Made by a program: the position numbers and the translations under genes. Positions 48,750-60,400 of a DNA stretch of 64,000 bases are shown here, piece by piece. Source of the DNA: Cerioporus squamosus (Eukaryota > Basidiomycota > Agaricomycetes > Polyporales > Polyporaceae). Where the stretch lies: the NCBI GenBank assembly GCA_022592435.1, contig JABYQS010000121.1, forward strand, positions 50,849-114,848, read 5' to 3'. The notes below the pieces were generated by a model. It was not told where the DNA came from and made no database searches. It saw only the letters and a program-made list of their open reading frames with translations. Position 1 is the stretch's first letter. The number at the start of each line of letters is the position of its first letter.

Positions 48750-49952
48750 TCACCGTTGCCAGTTCCACAACCACCCCCACTTCGAGTTTGGGTTGCGATG
48801 TGTCCACGACTCGTACTTCCCCCGAGCCTGGCCCTCGCGCTTATGCAAGAAGATCATCGACCTCCCATTGTATTGCACGAGCTCGTTCACAACAGGTTCG
48901 CCAACCGGGCCGTCGTAACCATCGGCCATGCGAACGGGCTCGATGACGCGGAGGACCCGCATGGCAGCCAATGGCGGACCATAGCTCTCAAATCGACAGA
49001 GGATGATCCCCGCTGTGGTCATCGGTCGCAGCACGTCAGCCCTGGACGGTTCATGGATACGTCTGCATATCAAGACGTACATTTGAACGGTCTCTCGGAC
49101 GGCTTCTTCATGGGGAACAAGCTCCCAAGCGGCACCGAAATCAGGTCCTGCTCGCCGACGAGCACAATACCTGAATTCTCCTTGGCAAAATTCAGGTAGA
49201 ACGGCTGCTTGGGCTCATAGATGAGCTGACTGAACGGCCCGATCCGGGCGTGGTCCTGCGCGAGAGCGCACATCTCACTACAACGTTCCAGTGCGCCGTC
49301 CACGAGGAACCCGTCGCGACGGAGCACGTCTTGCGCGAGAGTGAACCGGGGGTTGGATGCAAGCGCAAGGAGGGGTATCTCCCAGGGGGTGCCGTACTCT
49401 GTCAGGAGGTCTGGCGCACGCGCGTACGCGTTGTCGCGCATTGCGTCCGGGGTTTGCGTGAGTCGGAAACGAAGAGCGCCGGCGATGGGGAACCTGGGAT
49501 GGCGGCGGTAGTAGAGGTGCCCGCGTGTGTTGACGGGGAAGGGGAAGTACTTGATGAGGAGTTTGTCCTCCAGTTTGTTTTCGGTTCGTCCATAGGTGAT
49601 GTACGGCGCATCGAAGGACTGGCCTGTCGGGGCTCCTGACGCCGGGTCCACGAGTATTCCTCGCGCATCCGAGAGGTCAACGTAGTCTTCGGCCTTGAGC
49701 CATCCACTGAAGAGCGTACGGAGGGGAACAGGGCGCGACTCCGGGCTAGGTGTATATGCTCTGGGGAGCTAGCGCATCCGCGCACATTCTTTCGTGTCAG
49801 TGTCAAACTCGGCGTGCAAAGCAAATGTCTGACGCACCCTGATTTCGTATCCTGAGACTTCTGTGCTCGTGCTCATACAGCGTTTTAAGCTGCATATCGA
49901 GCTGCGAAACCGTAATGTCCTCGCCACGTCCGCCCCAGGAATTCTCGGCCAT
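48750..49952 (-). CDS. Uncharacterised fungal protein, family member A
   Basis: Not recognised by function. About 370 aa in three exons, stop TGA at 48750-48752 (a splice donor overlaps the stop). The likely first exon starts at 49952 and encodes SQLDMQLKTLYEHEHRSLRI; joining it to LPRAYTPSPESR needs a one-base frame change, so either an upstream ATG (49967 region) in another frame or a sequence error is involved. The core reads YVDLSDARGILVDPASGAPT, HLYYRRHPRFPIAGALRFRL, DLLTEYGTPWEIPLLALASN, and the tail NSKWGWLWNWQR. Member B at 61588 shares the pattern GxxYY-P-AGxxRFR(L/I)T-PD-FA-DLLT-G-xW. No membrane span or catalytic motif is visible; repeated Trp and Arg-Phe-Arg strands suggest a beta-rich fold. 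Confidence 0.7.
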
Positions 49953-50597
49953 ACGGCGTGCATCGCGGCCCACGCGCAAAAACTGGAAGTCCTACGTCTA
50001 CGCAAGTAGTATCCCAGCTGCAGGTTAGTCAAGAGGACCGATCGCGATGCCGGTAGAGAAAGTGAGGAGAGGGAAGGAGACCTAGGCTAAGGGAGACCCG
50101 GAGAGGAGGAGGAAGACGGGAGACGCGTGCGCGCACGAAAATGAGCGTTCGTTCACCTTGACCTTGACCGTGATGTCTCGTCTCTCTGAAACTCCGGCTT
50201 TGCTCTATTCGTATTCAATCTCTACTACGTCTACGCTATTTGTGCTGGGAGTTGGCAGCGAAATAGTCGGGCTAGCGAAGAAACGCAAGATTTCCTTCGT
50301 CCCCCCGCGATCGTTCTCCAAGACCAAGACTCAGACGAAGGCCTCGATGCGTCGGGCGGGTTGGTCGGATATATCAACGTGTATGCACTACATCTATGTC
50401 CAGCTATTTACATGGCAGGAGGGAACCGCTTTTCCCGCTCTCAAAGCCCATGGGAACACCTTATTCTCACCCAGTGAGCGTCGTCGACAGTGCCTGGGAC
50501 ACTGCCGCCTTGGCTGCTCGACTTGAGTCCTCTCCGCCTCCCTCCTCAGGTATCAGTCTGCTCAGTATTGCTCAAGCCTCAGCTCTCCCCTACGACG
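49953..50597. promoter_or_regulatory. Divergent promoter region between family member A and the arrestin-like gene
   Basis: About 645 bp between two start codons on opposite strands. Contains CT-rich stretches and several GAGGAGG-like runs near 50,090-50,130. No specific site can be named. Confidence 0.35.
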
Positions 50598-52981
50598 ATG
50601 GCTGCAGAAAGTGCCCCACCCTTTGACGACAGCCTCCCGCCACCGCTTCCAGTCGGTTCAGAGACAACCTCGGAGCTTCCTGGCTATACGCTCCGTTCTC
50701 AGGAGGAGTTCGTGCAGCAGGAATCGCAACTGGAGGACAGCAAGGGGCGTCCTTGGATATGGCTGAGGGTCAAGAGTCGGGCGAAGGAGGGCAAGGTTCT
50801 GCCGCTCTTCTATGACCGCGATACTCTGGCGGGGACTGTCGAAGTAGACTTCGATAAGGCGGGCGGGGCAAAGACTGTGGTGATCTCGGTGAGTGCACGT
50901 CGTCTCGCGTTTTCACTTGGTTAGGTGGTCTTCCAGACTCTATCCGATGGGATCATATGTGGCCTGTACGCATGACTGAACCCGCGTCGTAGCCAGATAG
51001 CGACCTCATCGGGCAGCAGATTGCTCTCTTGTTGCGCCCCGAATGCATAGTATATCTCTCGGCCGTTCCTCTGCGGGGCCCTGTTTCCTGCCTTTCTGTT
51101 ATGTGGCAGGGCATTGCGCGCGATACCGGTGATTATAGTATCATCTGCGCAGAACCAGGGCATGTCCTACCTCCATCCGGACTAGGCGCAGCATGGCTCA
51201 CACTTTGCGTGCGCTTCTCCCGTCTATCTCTTACGTTCCCTTGTCTTCTCTTCAGGTGCAAGCCGGGGTGACCGCCGTGGGCCAGGACGAGATCAAGTTC
51301 CTGGACTTGAACACTGAATTGTGGAGCTCAAAATCTGCACCATCGAAGCCGACGGGGAGGCTAGCCTGGCCCTTCTCTATCACGCTGCCCACCGACGCCA
51401 CTGTCTCTGAGCGAGGCAAGAAGCAACACTCTCAAAGATATCCACTGCCCCCGAGCTTCTCCGAGCGCGCAAGCCCGCGTATATCGACTACAAACTGGTG
51501 GTTACCGTCAGGAGGAGTTCTTTCAGGGTCAATCAAACGTATTGCTCTCGGAGTTTCTAAGACTGCTACATCGGTCTTACTGACCCACGTGGGACTGTGT
51601 TACTGTAGATTGACCACGAACTTCGCCTATGTCCCACTCACACGGGCCCAGCCGCCGTCAGTCCTGCGTCAGCTGGCGTACCGAGAAGGAACCCCTCTCG
51701 TGGGCCCACAAGGCGACCCCGATGGTTGGAAGGTTCTTCCGCCTGTGAAGGTGGCCGGCACAGTCTTTGATGCCCGGGAAGTCGAGCTGAAATGCATTGT
51801 GAGTCCTACGTTCTATCGTGTACCATACGCCCTGAGCGACGACATCTCCAGCTCGCCGTTGCCACACCGGTGAGCATCAGGAGACTGGCATTTTGCCAGT
51901 GATGCTGACATCCTCTGTCCGTTGTGTGGCCAACTTATCCAAGCTCACCTTTTCTCTGGGCAGCCCGATACCACTTACCCTGACACTCACAGGCAGCGAC
52001 GAACAAGCCCTTGATCTTCTCGCGACGCCATCAGCCACTCGCGTCATCCTCTCCAGATTCCGCCTCGTTGGCTCGCACGCGACCTCAGACGACATCGACG
52101 GCGGGCGTAGCAACAATTCTTTCACCGACATATGCGGCAGTGCGTATTTCTGGCCGTCGGCGGAAGGCGCGCCCGAACCCGGCACACGCGTTCTCCAGGG
52201 CGAACTCGAGGTCAAGAAGTCGCTCAAGGTCGGATTTGTCTTCTCGCGTTTCTCCGTCCGGGTAAGTCGTCCTCCAGCTTTTCTTTGTTCAGTTCCCCGC
52301 CTCCGCCCTTCGGGGCCCCGGGCCCTCATGCTATCAGTGCTCTCGTAACGTGAGCTACGGCTGAATACTGTTGTTCAGTGGGGGCTCTCGTCTCCGTTCG
52401 GACTTTGTCACGCCGTCGAACTGCGTACAAACCCGATGGCGACTCCCCCCGTCTGCACGTTTCTTCCGATTCCGGATTTACCAATGTGGTCGCGGACTTC
52501 TCGCGCTGTCATGCCTGTATCCCCATGCTCTGTTTAACGGGAATTCCTGCTCGCCACGCTAACCTCATTTTTATCGCACCACATCGGCCGATATGAAATG
52601 TCGTGCGGCACCCCTTGCAGTACGTCCTGGCGCTGTTGCAGTTCCAGGCGCCGGCTGGGCTCCCGTGTCGCCCTCGGGATCCTCGGGCTCAAGTGCAAAG
52701 GAGCCGCTCGTTTCCCAACCCGTCACGCTCGCGTCGGTGAACGCGGCGGGCGTCGTGCCGCGGTCGTATGCGCCCCCGGGATACGCGGAGAAGCACGAGG
52801 CGGACTACAACACCGCGATGGGGTACCTCGAGAACGGGAATCAGAGGTACGTGCGCTCACCAATGTGACATGTCGTGGTGCAGTCCAGTGCGAAGTACTG
52901 CCATGGCGTGGCCGTGACCCTGGGATGGGTGGCTAAAGATACATTACGGACAGGTTCCTGCATCATCACGGCTTTGCCTGA
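50598..52981 (+). CDS. Arrestin-fold protein of the agaricomycete type, with two apparent frameshifts
   Basis: Alpha-arrestin-like adaptor, expected to link membrane cargo to ubiquitin ligases. Start ATG at 50598 (MAAESAPPFDDSLPPPLPVG). Beta-strand blocks: RPWIWLRVKSRAKEGKVLPL, DRDTLAGTVEVDFDKAGGAK, GRLAWPFSITLPTDATVSER, YIDYKLVVTVRRSSFRVNQT, LAVATPLTFSLGSPIPLTLT and LEVKKSLKVGFVFSRFSVR. The last intron gives the ending NQRFLHHHGFA and TGA at 52979-52981. The frame must gain one base at about 51468-51474 (before AYIDYKL) and again at about 52645-52655 (before AGWAPVSPSG). Two introns are long (about 366 and 357 nt). A PPGY motif (SYAPPGYAEKHE) near the end is a candidate WW-domain ligand for Rsp5-type ligases. 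Confidence 0.78.
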
Positions 52982-54156
52982 GGCTCGTTTCGGCCGAGGA
53001 ACTGGATCAAACGTTTGGAACTTACTTAGCTACTTGGGCCGACTCGATCGTTCGAGTCGGGGCGGGCTGCGTGTCATGGTGCTGTGCTGCGTGCGGACAG
53101 CTAGGCGGTGTATGATTAGTGTTCCGGTTGACTGTTCTGCGTCATCTCTCCTTACTCCTGCTCTCCCGAGTGTGTCGGTGTCCGCGATGCTGGGGGAACC
53201 GGTTATGCCAAAGCGACTTGTTCTTCCCATGTAGTACATGCAATACAGCGGTCATCTCAACAGGGTCTCAATGCGAGGTAGATATAAGTCTGTACTAGTC
53301 GGACAGCAACCACAAACACATCAATGACCTCACCAGAACTCGCTGCGTAGATGGCGACTAGTGGATATGGAGAGGTGAACATACCTCACATGGCTCGGAA
53401 GATACTGCGGAATTGAATGGAGAGCGCGCTTTGCATGCATAGCTGCAGCTCCGTACTGGTATCTTTTGGTATGGCAAGTATACAGACGTCTTCACGGCAT
53501 CCCGGTTTTCGTCTGCTAAGCGAGATGTCCACCAAAAGAACCTGAACAGAGACTGCATGTTTGCAATAGATAATAGGTTGGGACTGTATGTAAGTAAACT
53601 ATATATACTACGGCTAGCCGAGATTACGTGCAGGTATGATTGGTGGAGGCGAGGTGTGTGCTGGACAAACACGGAGGAGGCAGGATTAGTGCAACTAGGC
53701 GCAGAAGATGACAGAGTGTCTAATACTAGTATACTACAGCTACAGGGTGCGCGCATCGCTGAGCGATCGTTCGATATCCAAGAGGCGTATAGGCGCGAGG
53801 GAGAGGAGAAACGAGATGAGGTGAGAGTGAGAGTGAGAGAAGTGGGAGGCTAGCAAAGCACGACGAAAGTGGTTGAACAACAAATGCACAGATAAGACAG
53901 TGACGAGAGGGCGAGAGAGAGGACGATGAGGGAAGGATTATCCTGGGCGTAACGATAGAGCAAGAGCAAGCGGATAAAGGGCAAGATGGAGCGAGTCGAG
54001 AGCGCGCCCGCGCCGAGGAAAGAACGTAGCCGGAAAGCGCCGTTGTGGTCGTGGAAGCGGTGGCAGAGACGGTGGTGGTGGTTACGGGGTAGGCGTAGGC
54101 GGGCGGGGTGGCGTATGCCGGTACGCGTGCCACGAGCAAGCGGGTGGCAGTCTCGA
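52982..54156. other. Intergenic between the arrestin-like gene and the Zn2Cys6 gene
   Basis: About 1.2 kb, AT-richer than the flanks. The C-terminal exons of the Zn2Cys6 protein may extend into the right half of this stretch, but I could not fix them. No other feature recognised. Confidence 0.4.
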
Positions 54157-54646
54157 CTACGCGCGCCGGAGCTCATTTCTGTACGGAGCTGCAGTACGGC
54201 ATGCACGCGAGTGCATAGGACCGAATGAATGAAGGCTGCGGTCAGATCTCGAGGCTAGTACAGAAGCGCAACGGAGAGACTCACACAGGGACGTACGCGC
54301 ATGCGAGCCCGCGACGATTGCAGTTCGCGCAAATCGGGCGCCCGTCGCACTTGAGCTTGCGGCCTGTCGGAGGAGCGGTAATCCAGCCGTCAGCGCGTCG
54401 TTCGCGTCGTTCGACCAGACGGCACCTCGCGAAGGGTCGGAAGATCTGTAGGGCACGTACCGCGGCAGAAGGTGCACGCCATGGGTGTGCGGCGAGGGGT
54501 GCGCGGGGTGTATGTCTCGCCGTCCGAGTCGTCGGTGCGGGCGGAATGAGCCTGCTGGTACTGCGTGTGGCGGACGCGCGGGTGGCGTCAGTCAGCGTAC
54601 AGTTGCGTCGCGCACGTGGAAAATGACGACGTACCCTCGGGTCCAT
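54157..54646 (-). CDS. Zn(II)2Cys6 zinc-cluster transcription factor (C-terminus uncertain)
   Basis: DNA-binding binuclear zinc cluster. Start ATG at 54646 (MDPR), intron of about 75 nt, then YQQAHSARTDDSDGETYTPR and RTPMACTFCRGRKLKCDGRP, ICANCNRRGLACAYVPV. Six Cys in the order C-x2-C-x6-C-x5-C-x2-C-x7-C match the family exactly, and the cluster is cut by an intron between CTFCR and GRKLKC. After YVPV a donor GTGAGT overlaps a stop codon, so the protein either ends here, ends 26 residues later at 54157 after one more intron, or continues further left. No regulatory (fungal TF) domain was found, so this may be a short zinc-cluster protein. Regulated genes are unknown. Confidence 0.72.
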
Positions 54647-56479
54647 TGGAAGTAAGTGTGGGTGGCGGGTGCAGTGGTGGAGGGCGGGTTCGCTGAGGCG
54701 TGGGGCGTATTAATGCGAGCTGCCAAAGGCTATATTGTAAGGCCTCAAGCCGGGTCGATGCGAAAGAGACAGAGAAAACAGAAACGTGAAAGGCCAAAGG
54801 CGGCTCGCGAAGGGCGGGTGTTCAGGAGGTGTGGGCTGGGCAGAGCCGACGGGGCGCGGGCTTATATGTATGTGGCCCCGGCCCCGGACGCACGCGTACG
54901 CAGTGAGACTGGGTCGCTGCGAGGGGAGGAGTGGTGACGATGGTGCATCACTGCCAATATTCGGCTTTGGCTGCTTGGTCGCGCAGGCTCGCGCGGATCG
55001 GGATCGGGGCAAGGGCAATGAGACGCGTATCTGCCTGACTGCTTCTGTACCGTTCGCTGGGTCCGTCGGAGGACCACCGCTCAGGGTCGCTGCCAGGCCG
55101 TGACCTACACCCGCGGCCGGCGGGTGCGTGTGTAACAGGTAACAGGTGCTGGCTTTCGAGTGTGACAACTGTATAGGCATGGGCTTAGCCTCGACGCGCT
55201 CCGCCACGCTATGTAGCGCTAGGGCGTGAACAGAAACAGACACGGTTACCCGCGACGGGCGGGCAGGAACGGGGGTAGATGGGCCACCGTTACCGTCGCC
55301 GGTCACCGTCACTGCGCCGTAACGCGTTTCACCACCATGGAATCTGGATATCCGGCGACGACGCCCGATTACACAGTCAGACGAGACATTCGCACAGGGC
55401 CCCGGCTGCGGGGCGGTCGTCGTCCCCACGCTCTTAGACTCGCTCGCTCCCGCGCCCTAACCAGTTTGACGATCCAAGGGCCCGGTGCCACATCGCACCA
55501 GAAGCTGCGAAGCGTGAAGTTAGATCCAGGATCCAAGGCCCGAGAACCGGGCCCGGAGACAAACCCACGCAGACCTGCAGTCATCGAGCTACTTCGAAAC
55601 CCAAGTTAGGGCGGGTACGTCGTGCACAGATGCGGATGTGGTACTCCGCACGCCTACAAGCACCCTCTGAGACGCTCCGGGTCCGAGAACGCGCCCACCG
55701 GAGACGGGTGCGGGCAGGGCAGGAGCTGTAACAGTTCAAGGCAGGGCCCAAACGCAATTACCTCATCGCCATTGTGCGAAATAAGCATCCTGCACCGACG
55801 AGCGTGGAGGGCTGATTCGAGTCACCACACTCCCGCGCACGCGGGTGCGTTTGGCGGCGTTGGCGTTGTTGCGGTTGCGACCTTCCTGCGCGTTTGACCG
55901 CACGAGTACCCAATTTCCGCGGTCACTTGGATGAAGGATGGCGCCGGGGTCACAATTCCAGAGGAAGCCTAGTACGAAAGACTGGGCATGACAAAGGATG
56001 AGAGCAGCCGCAGCAGCGGGATTGCGGCCATCAGCTTGTGTTACTCTGGTCCACATTTGGCGCAGATGGAATGAGAAATGGGATCGCAGGGCCAGTGCTA
56101 ATGAGTGAGTAAGACGATATAGGCTGTGGCCGCAAACGTCGTGGCGTCCTTGGCCTCTCGGGGTCGCTGCAGCCAGGTGCGACAGACCGGACGCAAGTCA
56201 CGGTTGCGATGAGACCGCAACTTGCAATGGCATGCATGAGCTGGGACCGGGGCGCCGACACGTCATCGCGTCGTGAAGGCTATCAGTTGCAGGGCGCGTC
56301 GCGTCGCTGCTTGTGGGGCCTGAAACCTCCACGGGAGCACAAGCGAAGGCCACGCGAGACTCGAGGCTCGAAGGGAATCGGGATGCATAGTTTTGGCCCT
56401 GCGACACGGCTTGCGACGTCGCCCGTCGCGGTCGTATGGTGCGTTGACCGACGTCGGGAGGCCAGCTGCCGGAAGATAC

Positions 56480-56788
56480 TTACATAGTATCCAGGGTATA
56501 CGTGCCTCGCCGCAAGTAACGCTGCAGGTGCTCATCTGTGACACAAGTTTCGGGAGGAGGTTGAGGCTGGATGAACGTGGAGAGTACTTGGCGGAGCATG
56601 CGGATTTGAATTTTTGACTCGAGATTGAGCGGCAGATGGCTGTACGGGCGTCGCACGTGGGCGGAAGCCTCCTCGCCGGCTCTCGCGGGAGCCGCCGTGT
56701 GCTCGCGTGTAGTCGCGCGAGTCGGTGACCGTCTCCTCCCACGTCGCCACGCGCGTCCTTCGCCAGGCTGCTCAGGCCGCCGCGGCAC
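56480..56788 (-). other. Possible exon or gene fragment
   Basis: On the minus strand one frame reads like protein: LESKIQIRMLRQVLSTFIQP then ETCVTDEHLQRYLRRGTYTL, directly followed by a consensus donor GTAAGTATC. The upstream part is Arg-rich. A downstream exon could start near 56420. No family was recognised. It could equally be chance. Confidence 0.25.
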
Positions 56789-57047
56789 CTCTCGACATTT
56801 GGATAATGGACCCTCTGCACTCGTCCGATTGGTGAGGCTTCTTCATCTGCACTAGTCACATAGCGGTATACCCGAGCTGTTTCAGCTGCTGAAAGCACCG
56901 ACGCCAGTTTTCTTCGGGCTTCGCATGACGCAGTAACTCGCCCGCCCTCCACCGACTCGGTCCGTGAATTCTCCGCTGCAGGGTTATGGGCAGACGAGTC
57001 AGCCGAACGACAGCGAACGACAGGGTGTTGCCGTAAGTGTGGGATAC

Positions 57048-57473
57048 TGGATGACTTCCCGTAAGAATTTACGGCCAAATCGCCGTAAATGCTCGCTTGC
57101 GGAGTTTGATCTCCCTTGGATCTCTTGGGCGCTGAACGACCAGACGCTGGACGGCTCATCCTCGGCGGGACTCTTATGTCAGCATTTGTCAGCGCCCAAT
57201 CCGGTATTTGTTGATGCCAACAGGATTTGTAATGATCGCGACTGCCTTTTGAGTCCTCCCGACGCCCTAAGCGAGCTTAAGCGAGGATTTACGGACGTGC
57301 TGAAGTTTAGAAGGGGGGGTCGACCCCCCCTTCTAGATTTTGGGCGCCTGACGTGTTTACGGACGGGCGTTTGAGAGCGGAGTCTGAATCTGCACTCGGC
57401 ATCTCGGCCGTTAGCTCAGATCCAGCATCTACGGACATCCAGAGTGCCGTAGATTCTTACGGGAAGTCATCCA
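57048..57473. mobile_element. 426-bp MITE-like element with 28-bp terminal inverted repeats
   Basis: Left end TGGATGACTTCCCGTAAGAA (continuing to 57075) and right end (57446-57473) are inverted copies of each other, matching at about 27 of 28 positions. Inside are subterminal TTTACGG/TCTACGG repeats and a perfect 28-nt palindrome. No transposase is encoded, as expected for a miniature inverted-repeat element. A target-site duplication was not evident. Confidence 0.7.
57308..57335. repeat. Perfect 28-nt palindrome, G7-TCGA-C7 core
   Basis: TAGAA, seven G, TCGA, seven C, TTCTA forms a perfect self-complementary hairpin in the middle of the 426-bp element. It would form a very stable stem with a four-base loop, or a G-rich strand structure. 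Confidence 0.9.
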
Positions 57474-60400
57474 CTCACGCTGCTCGTCCTGACATCATAG
57501 CATCTGCATCCTCAGGCGAAACATTGAGCCGGAGAGCTAGGCAATGCCGCGACACGAAACGCCACCAGATTCCCCTGCCCGTTGCGCTGGATCCTGCTGG
57601 ATCTGACGACTCTTGCCGCAACATTGCTATGTATGCCGTCAAACTTGGGCGAGCCTCCGAGGACCTCAACTTCAAGCGCGGAATCTGCACGCTTTTGACG
57701 TCGGGGTGTGTGGGTTGGGGGCTCAGTGCTTCCGGACTCGTCGTTCGTCCTCTTGTCATGGATGCCGTATGAGATGACTCCTAACCTATGAACACAATCG
57801 TTGTCAGTTGCACAATTGCTGCAGTCACTCTGGCCGTTGCTACTCACGCGTGGATTGAATTGGGAATCGGGTTCAACGCACATTATCCAATTCGGACGGC
57901 CGAACATTGTGGCGAAAGTCTGGAGCTGTCCGCAGCGCGCCGACCCTTGCAGAAAGCGTCAGCGTGGCAGCGACATGATGCTACTCAATATTGTGTCTTG
58001 ATCACGTTGATGTGGGCCTGAGTGCGACTCCGGTCCAACTGGGAGTGGCACGCTACGAATGAGGAAGTCGAAGCAGGAGGTGGAAGAAGCGGCAAACTTC
58101 GTGTTTCGTCGCAATGATACGGCTGTGGCAGTACAGTACACTCTGCGCCGTCGACTTCGGTGTGAATATTCGCGCTATACCTCTTCCTCTCCTTCACGTG
58201 AACCGCGAAGTCGCCAGGACTCGGACCGTGAGCAATTCAGCATTGAGGCCCGGATTAGACTCCTACAGACTCTTGCACTGTGATCGAGACGAGGTTAGCA
58301 ACAAGGATCGGGGCCCGAAGGTATCTCACTTCAGTAAGTAGGCCGGATGATCGGCAGCCGACACCTGGAACTTCTGCGTAGAATGTAGAGCGTCGATGAC
58401 AATCTGGGCTCTCCCGATCGCCAGAACGCGCGGAAAGATCTGCCGATCAAGCGTCGATCTTCTGAATGTAGTGCGTCCCCTTGCGTCGCTCTGCAATCCG
58501 ATGGTGGTCAGTTGCAGTCTGGGGCAGCGACGTTCCAAAGACACATAACGCACACGAGAAAGTCGCGGCAGCGCGTGCCTTTGAGACACATAAGTAGCGA
58601 CCCGCGGGTTGTGGGGGTATGGTCGCGCGGATTCGCGTTGAACTGGGAACCTGCCGGAAATGGCGCGCAGAATTGAGCGTGATCCTGCAAGCTGTATCAA
58701 CTTAGCTCGAGGTTCACATCTAGACCACGGCACCGCTATGCTCGTTCATGCGAGGAAGCGAACACACCTGATTTGCAGTGCTACCACTCCCAGCAACCGC
58801 CAACGAGCGTCCGGGACCCCAGCCTCCGAGTCGTCGGCCGCCCCGTCACTGTCCGAGACTGTCATCTTCCGACCAGGATGTACGTCCGATATCATCCTGA
58901 AACGTGCGGCGGCGGCGTGTGCATATTCCGGAAAGAAGGCAGGCTCGTCGTGCGCAGTCCGTCAGGAACCAAGAACTGGCGGGGCTGGGTATGGGTGAGG
59001 GTTCACCGCTCAGAACCGCCATGTAAGAATGCGAAGACTTCGGAGGAGACGGATGAGAGGTATGACGCAACGCAGAGGAGATGTGTGCGCCCATGCGGTT
59101 CCACGTCGGGTTGCCGGCAGTGAAATACGATAGTTAATGGTCGTCGAAGACCAGCGAAGACCCCGCGTTGCAGTGAGCACGGAGGCTGTGCGGGAATTCA
59201 TGGGCTCGCGCGGACGAGGGTCGATGCACATTGAATCCGGGACTGCCTCACTGGATGGTCGGCCGAAGGCCGAATGGCCCAATCTGAATGCGCGCAGATC
59301 AGCGTCAAGAAGCGAGGAACGAGGGCACCGCGGACGTCACCGCATCTCAGGGCTTGTCGGCCGCGCCCATCCTCGAAGTCGAAGTCGAAGAACGAGAACC
59401 TGATGAGTCGAACTGCTTGCCTCGGGTGTACCTACTACCAATTGGAATGCTGCGCTCTCATCGCATGCTAGTTTGCTGGAGCTGGCTAATCCACGTGGAG
59501 ATGCCGTACTTCGCATATTGGTGTTGCGACCCTCGGGAGCGTCCGAGTCTGACCTGGGGAGGCGCAGCGCAGTGACGGGAATATGAAAATGCAGTGCTTG
59601 AGGCGGAAGCGAGCGGAGGAAGAACGGCTGAGGTTAGTCAGGCAGGCGTGAGCGCGGGGAAGCCCGGACGACCCATTCGCCATTATTGACTGCAAGATGC
59701 TTACTGACTTCGCCGACGAAGTACGTACTGCGCGCCTTGGGCTTGAATTCTCATGGCAGCGGTATTGACGACCGGATTACACACTTGGCGACGAGGATGT
59801 CGAGAGTCCGAAGGTCCAGGAGGGAGGGCACAATACAAACGAGACGTCGAATGGCAACCGGTGGCGTGGAAGAGGGTGTGCGTGCCATAACTGCACGGCT
59901 CCGTGGAAGATCGGTGGAAGGGGCGGTGATGTGCGTACTTGTCCACGCGTCCGCCATGAGCGACGGCGAAGCTGGATCATTACATGCACAGTTGCATCCG
60001 TGTCTCCGGGGTGAGTGCCCGGTCACCCAAGCTATCCCCGTGATGCATGTTGGGACTGCGTACTGACGAAGCATCCCGGTTGGTACCCGCCCAATTGCCG
60101 CTCTGGTGGTCGAATGAATTGTAGCTGTCAGTTCGAGACCGCAGACGACGTCGGAACTTACTCACTAAATATTCGAGTGGCCTAGGACGGGCGTGGTCAC
60201 AGGTGGACTCAACTGCGTGAATGCTTGGCAGCGGCGCAAAGCTCCCGCTTGAGAAGATGAAATAGAACCGCAGACGAGCGGCACTGTGTGCAGAACGGTC
60301 AGTATACAGGAAAGTGGGATGGTGAGACTACTTACATATTGTCTTGCTGGAGGAAGCAGTGAGAACGCAAGCGGCGAGAGAGAGAGCAGGGACCCACACG

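Noticed and set aside
56263..57159. 298-codon minus-strand open frame
   Set aside because: It runs into the inverted-repeat element and mixes several unrelated low-complexity stretches; a shorter exon-like segment in another frame (about 56480-56700) is more protein-like.
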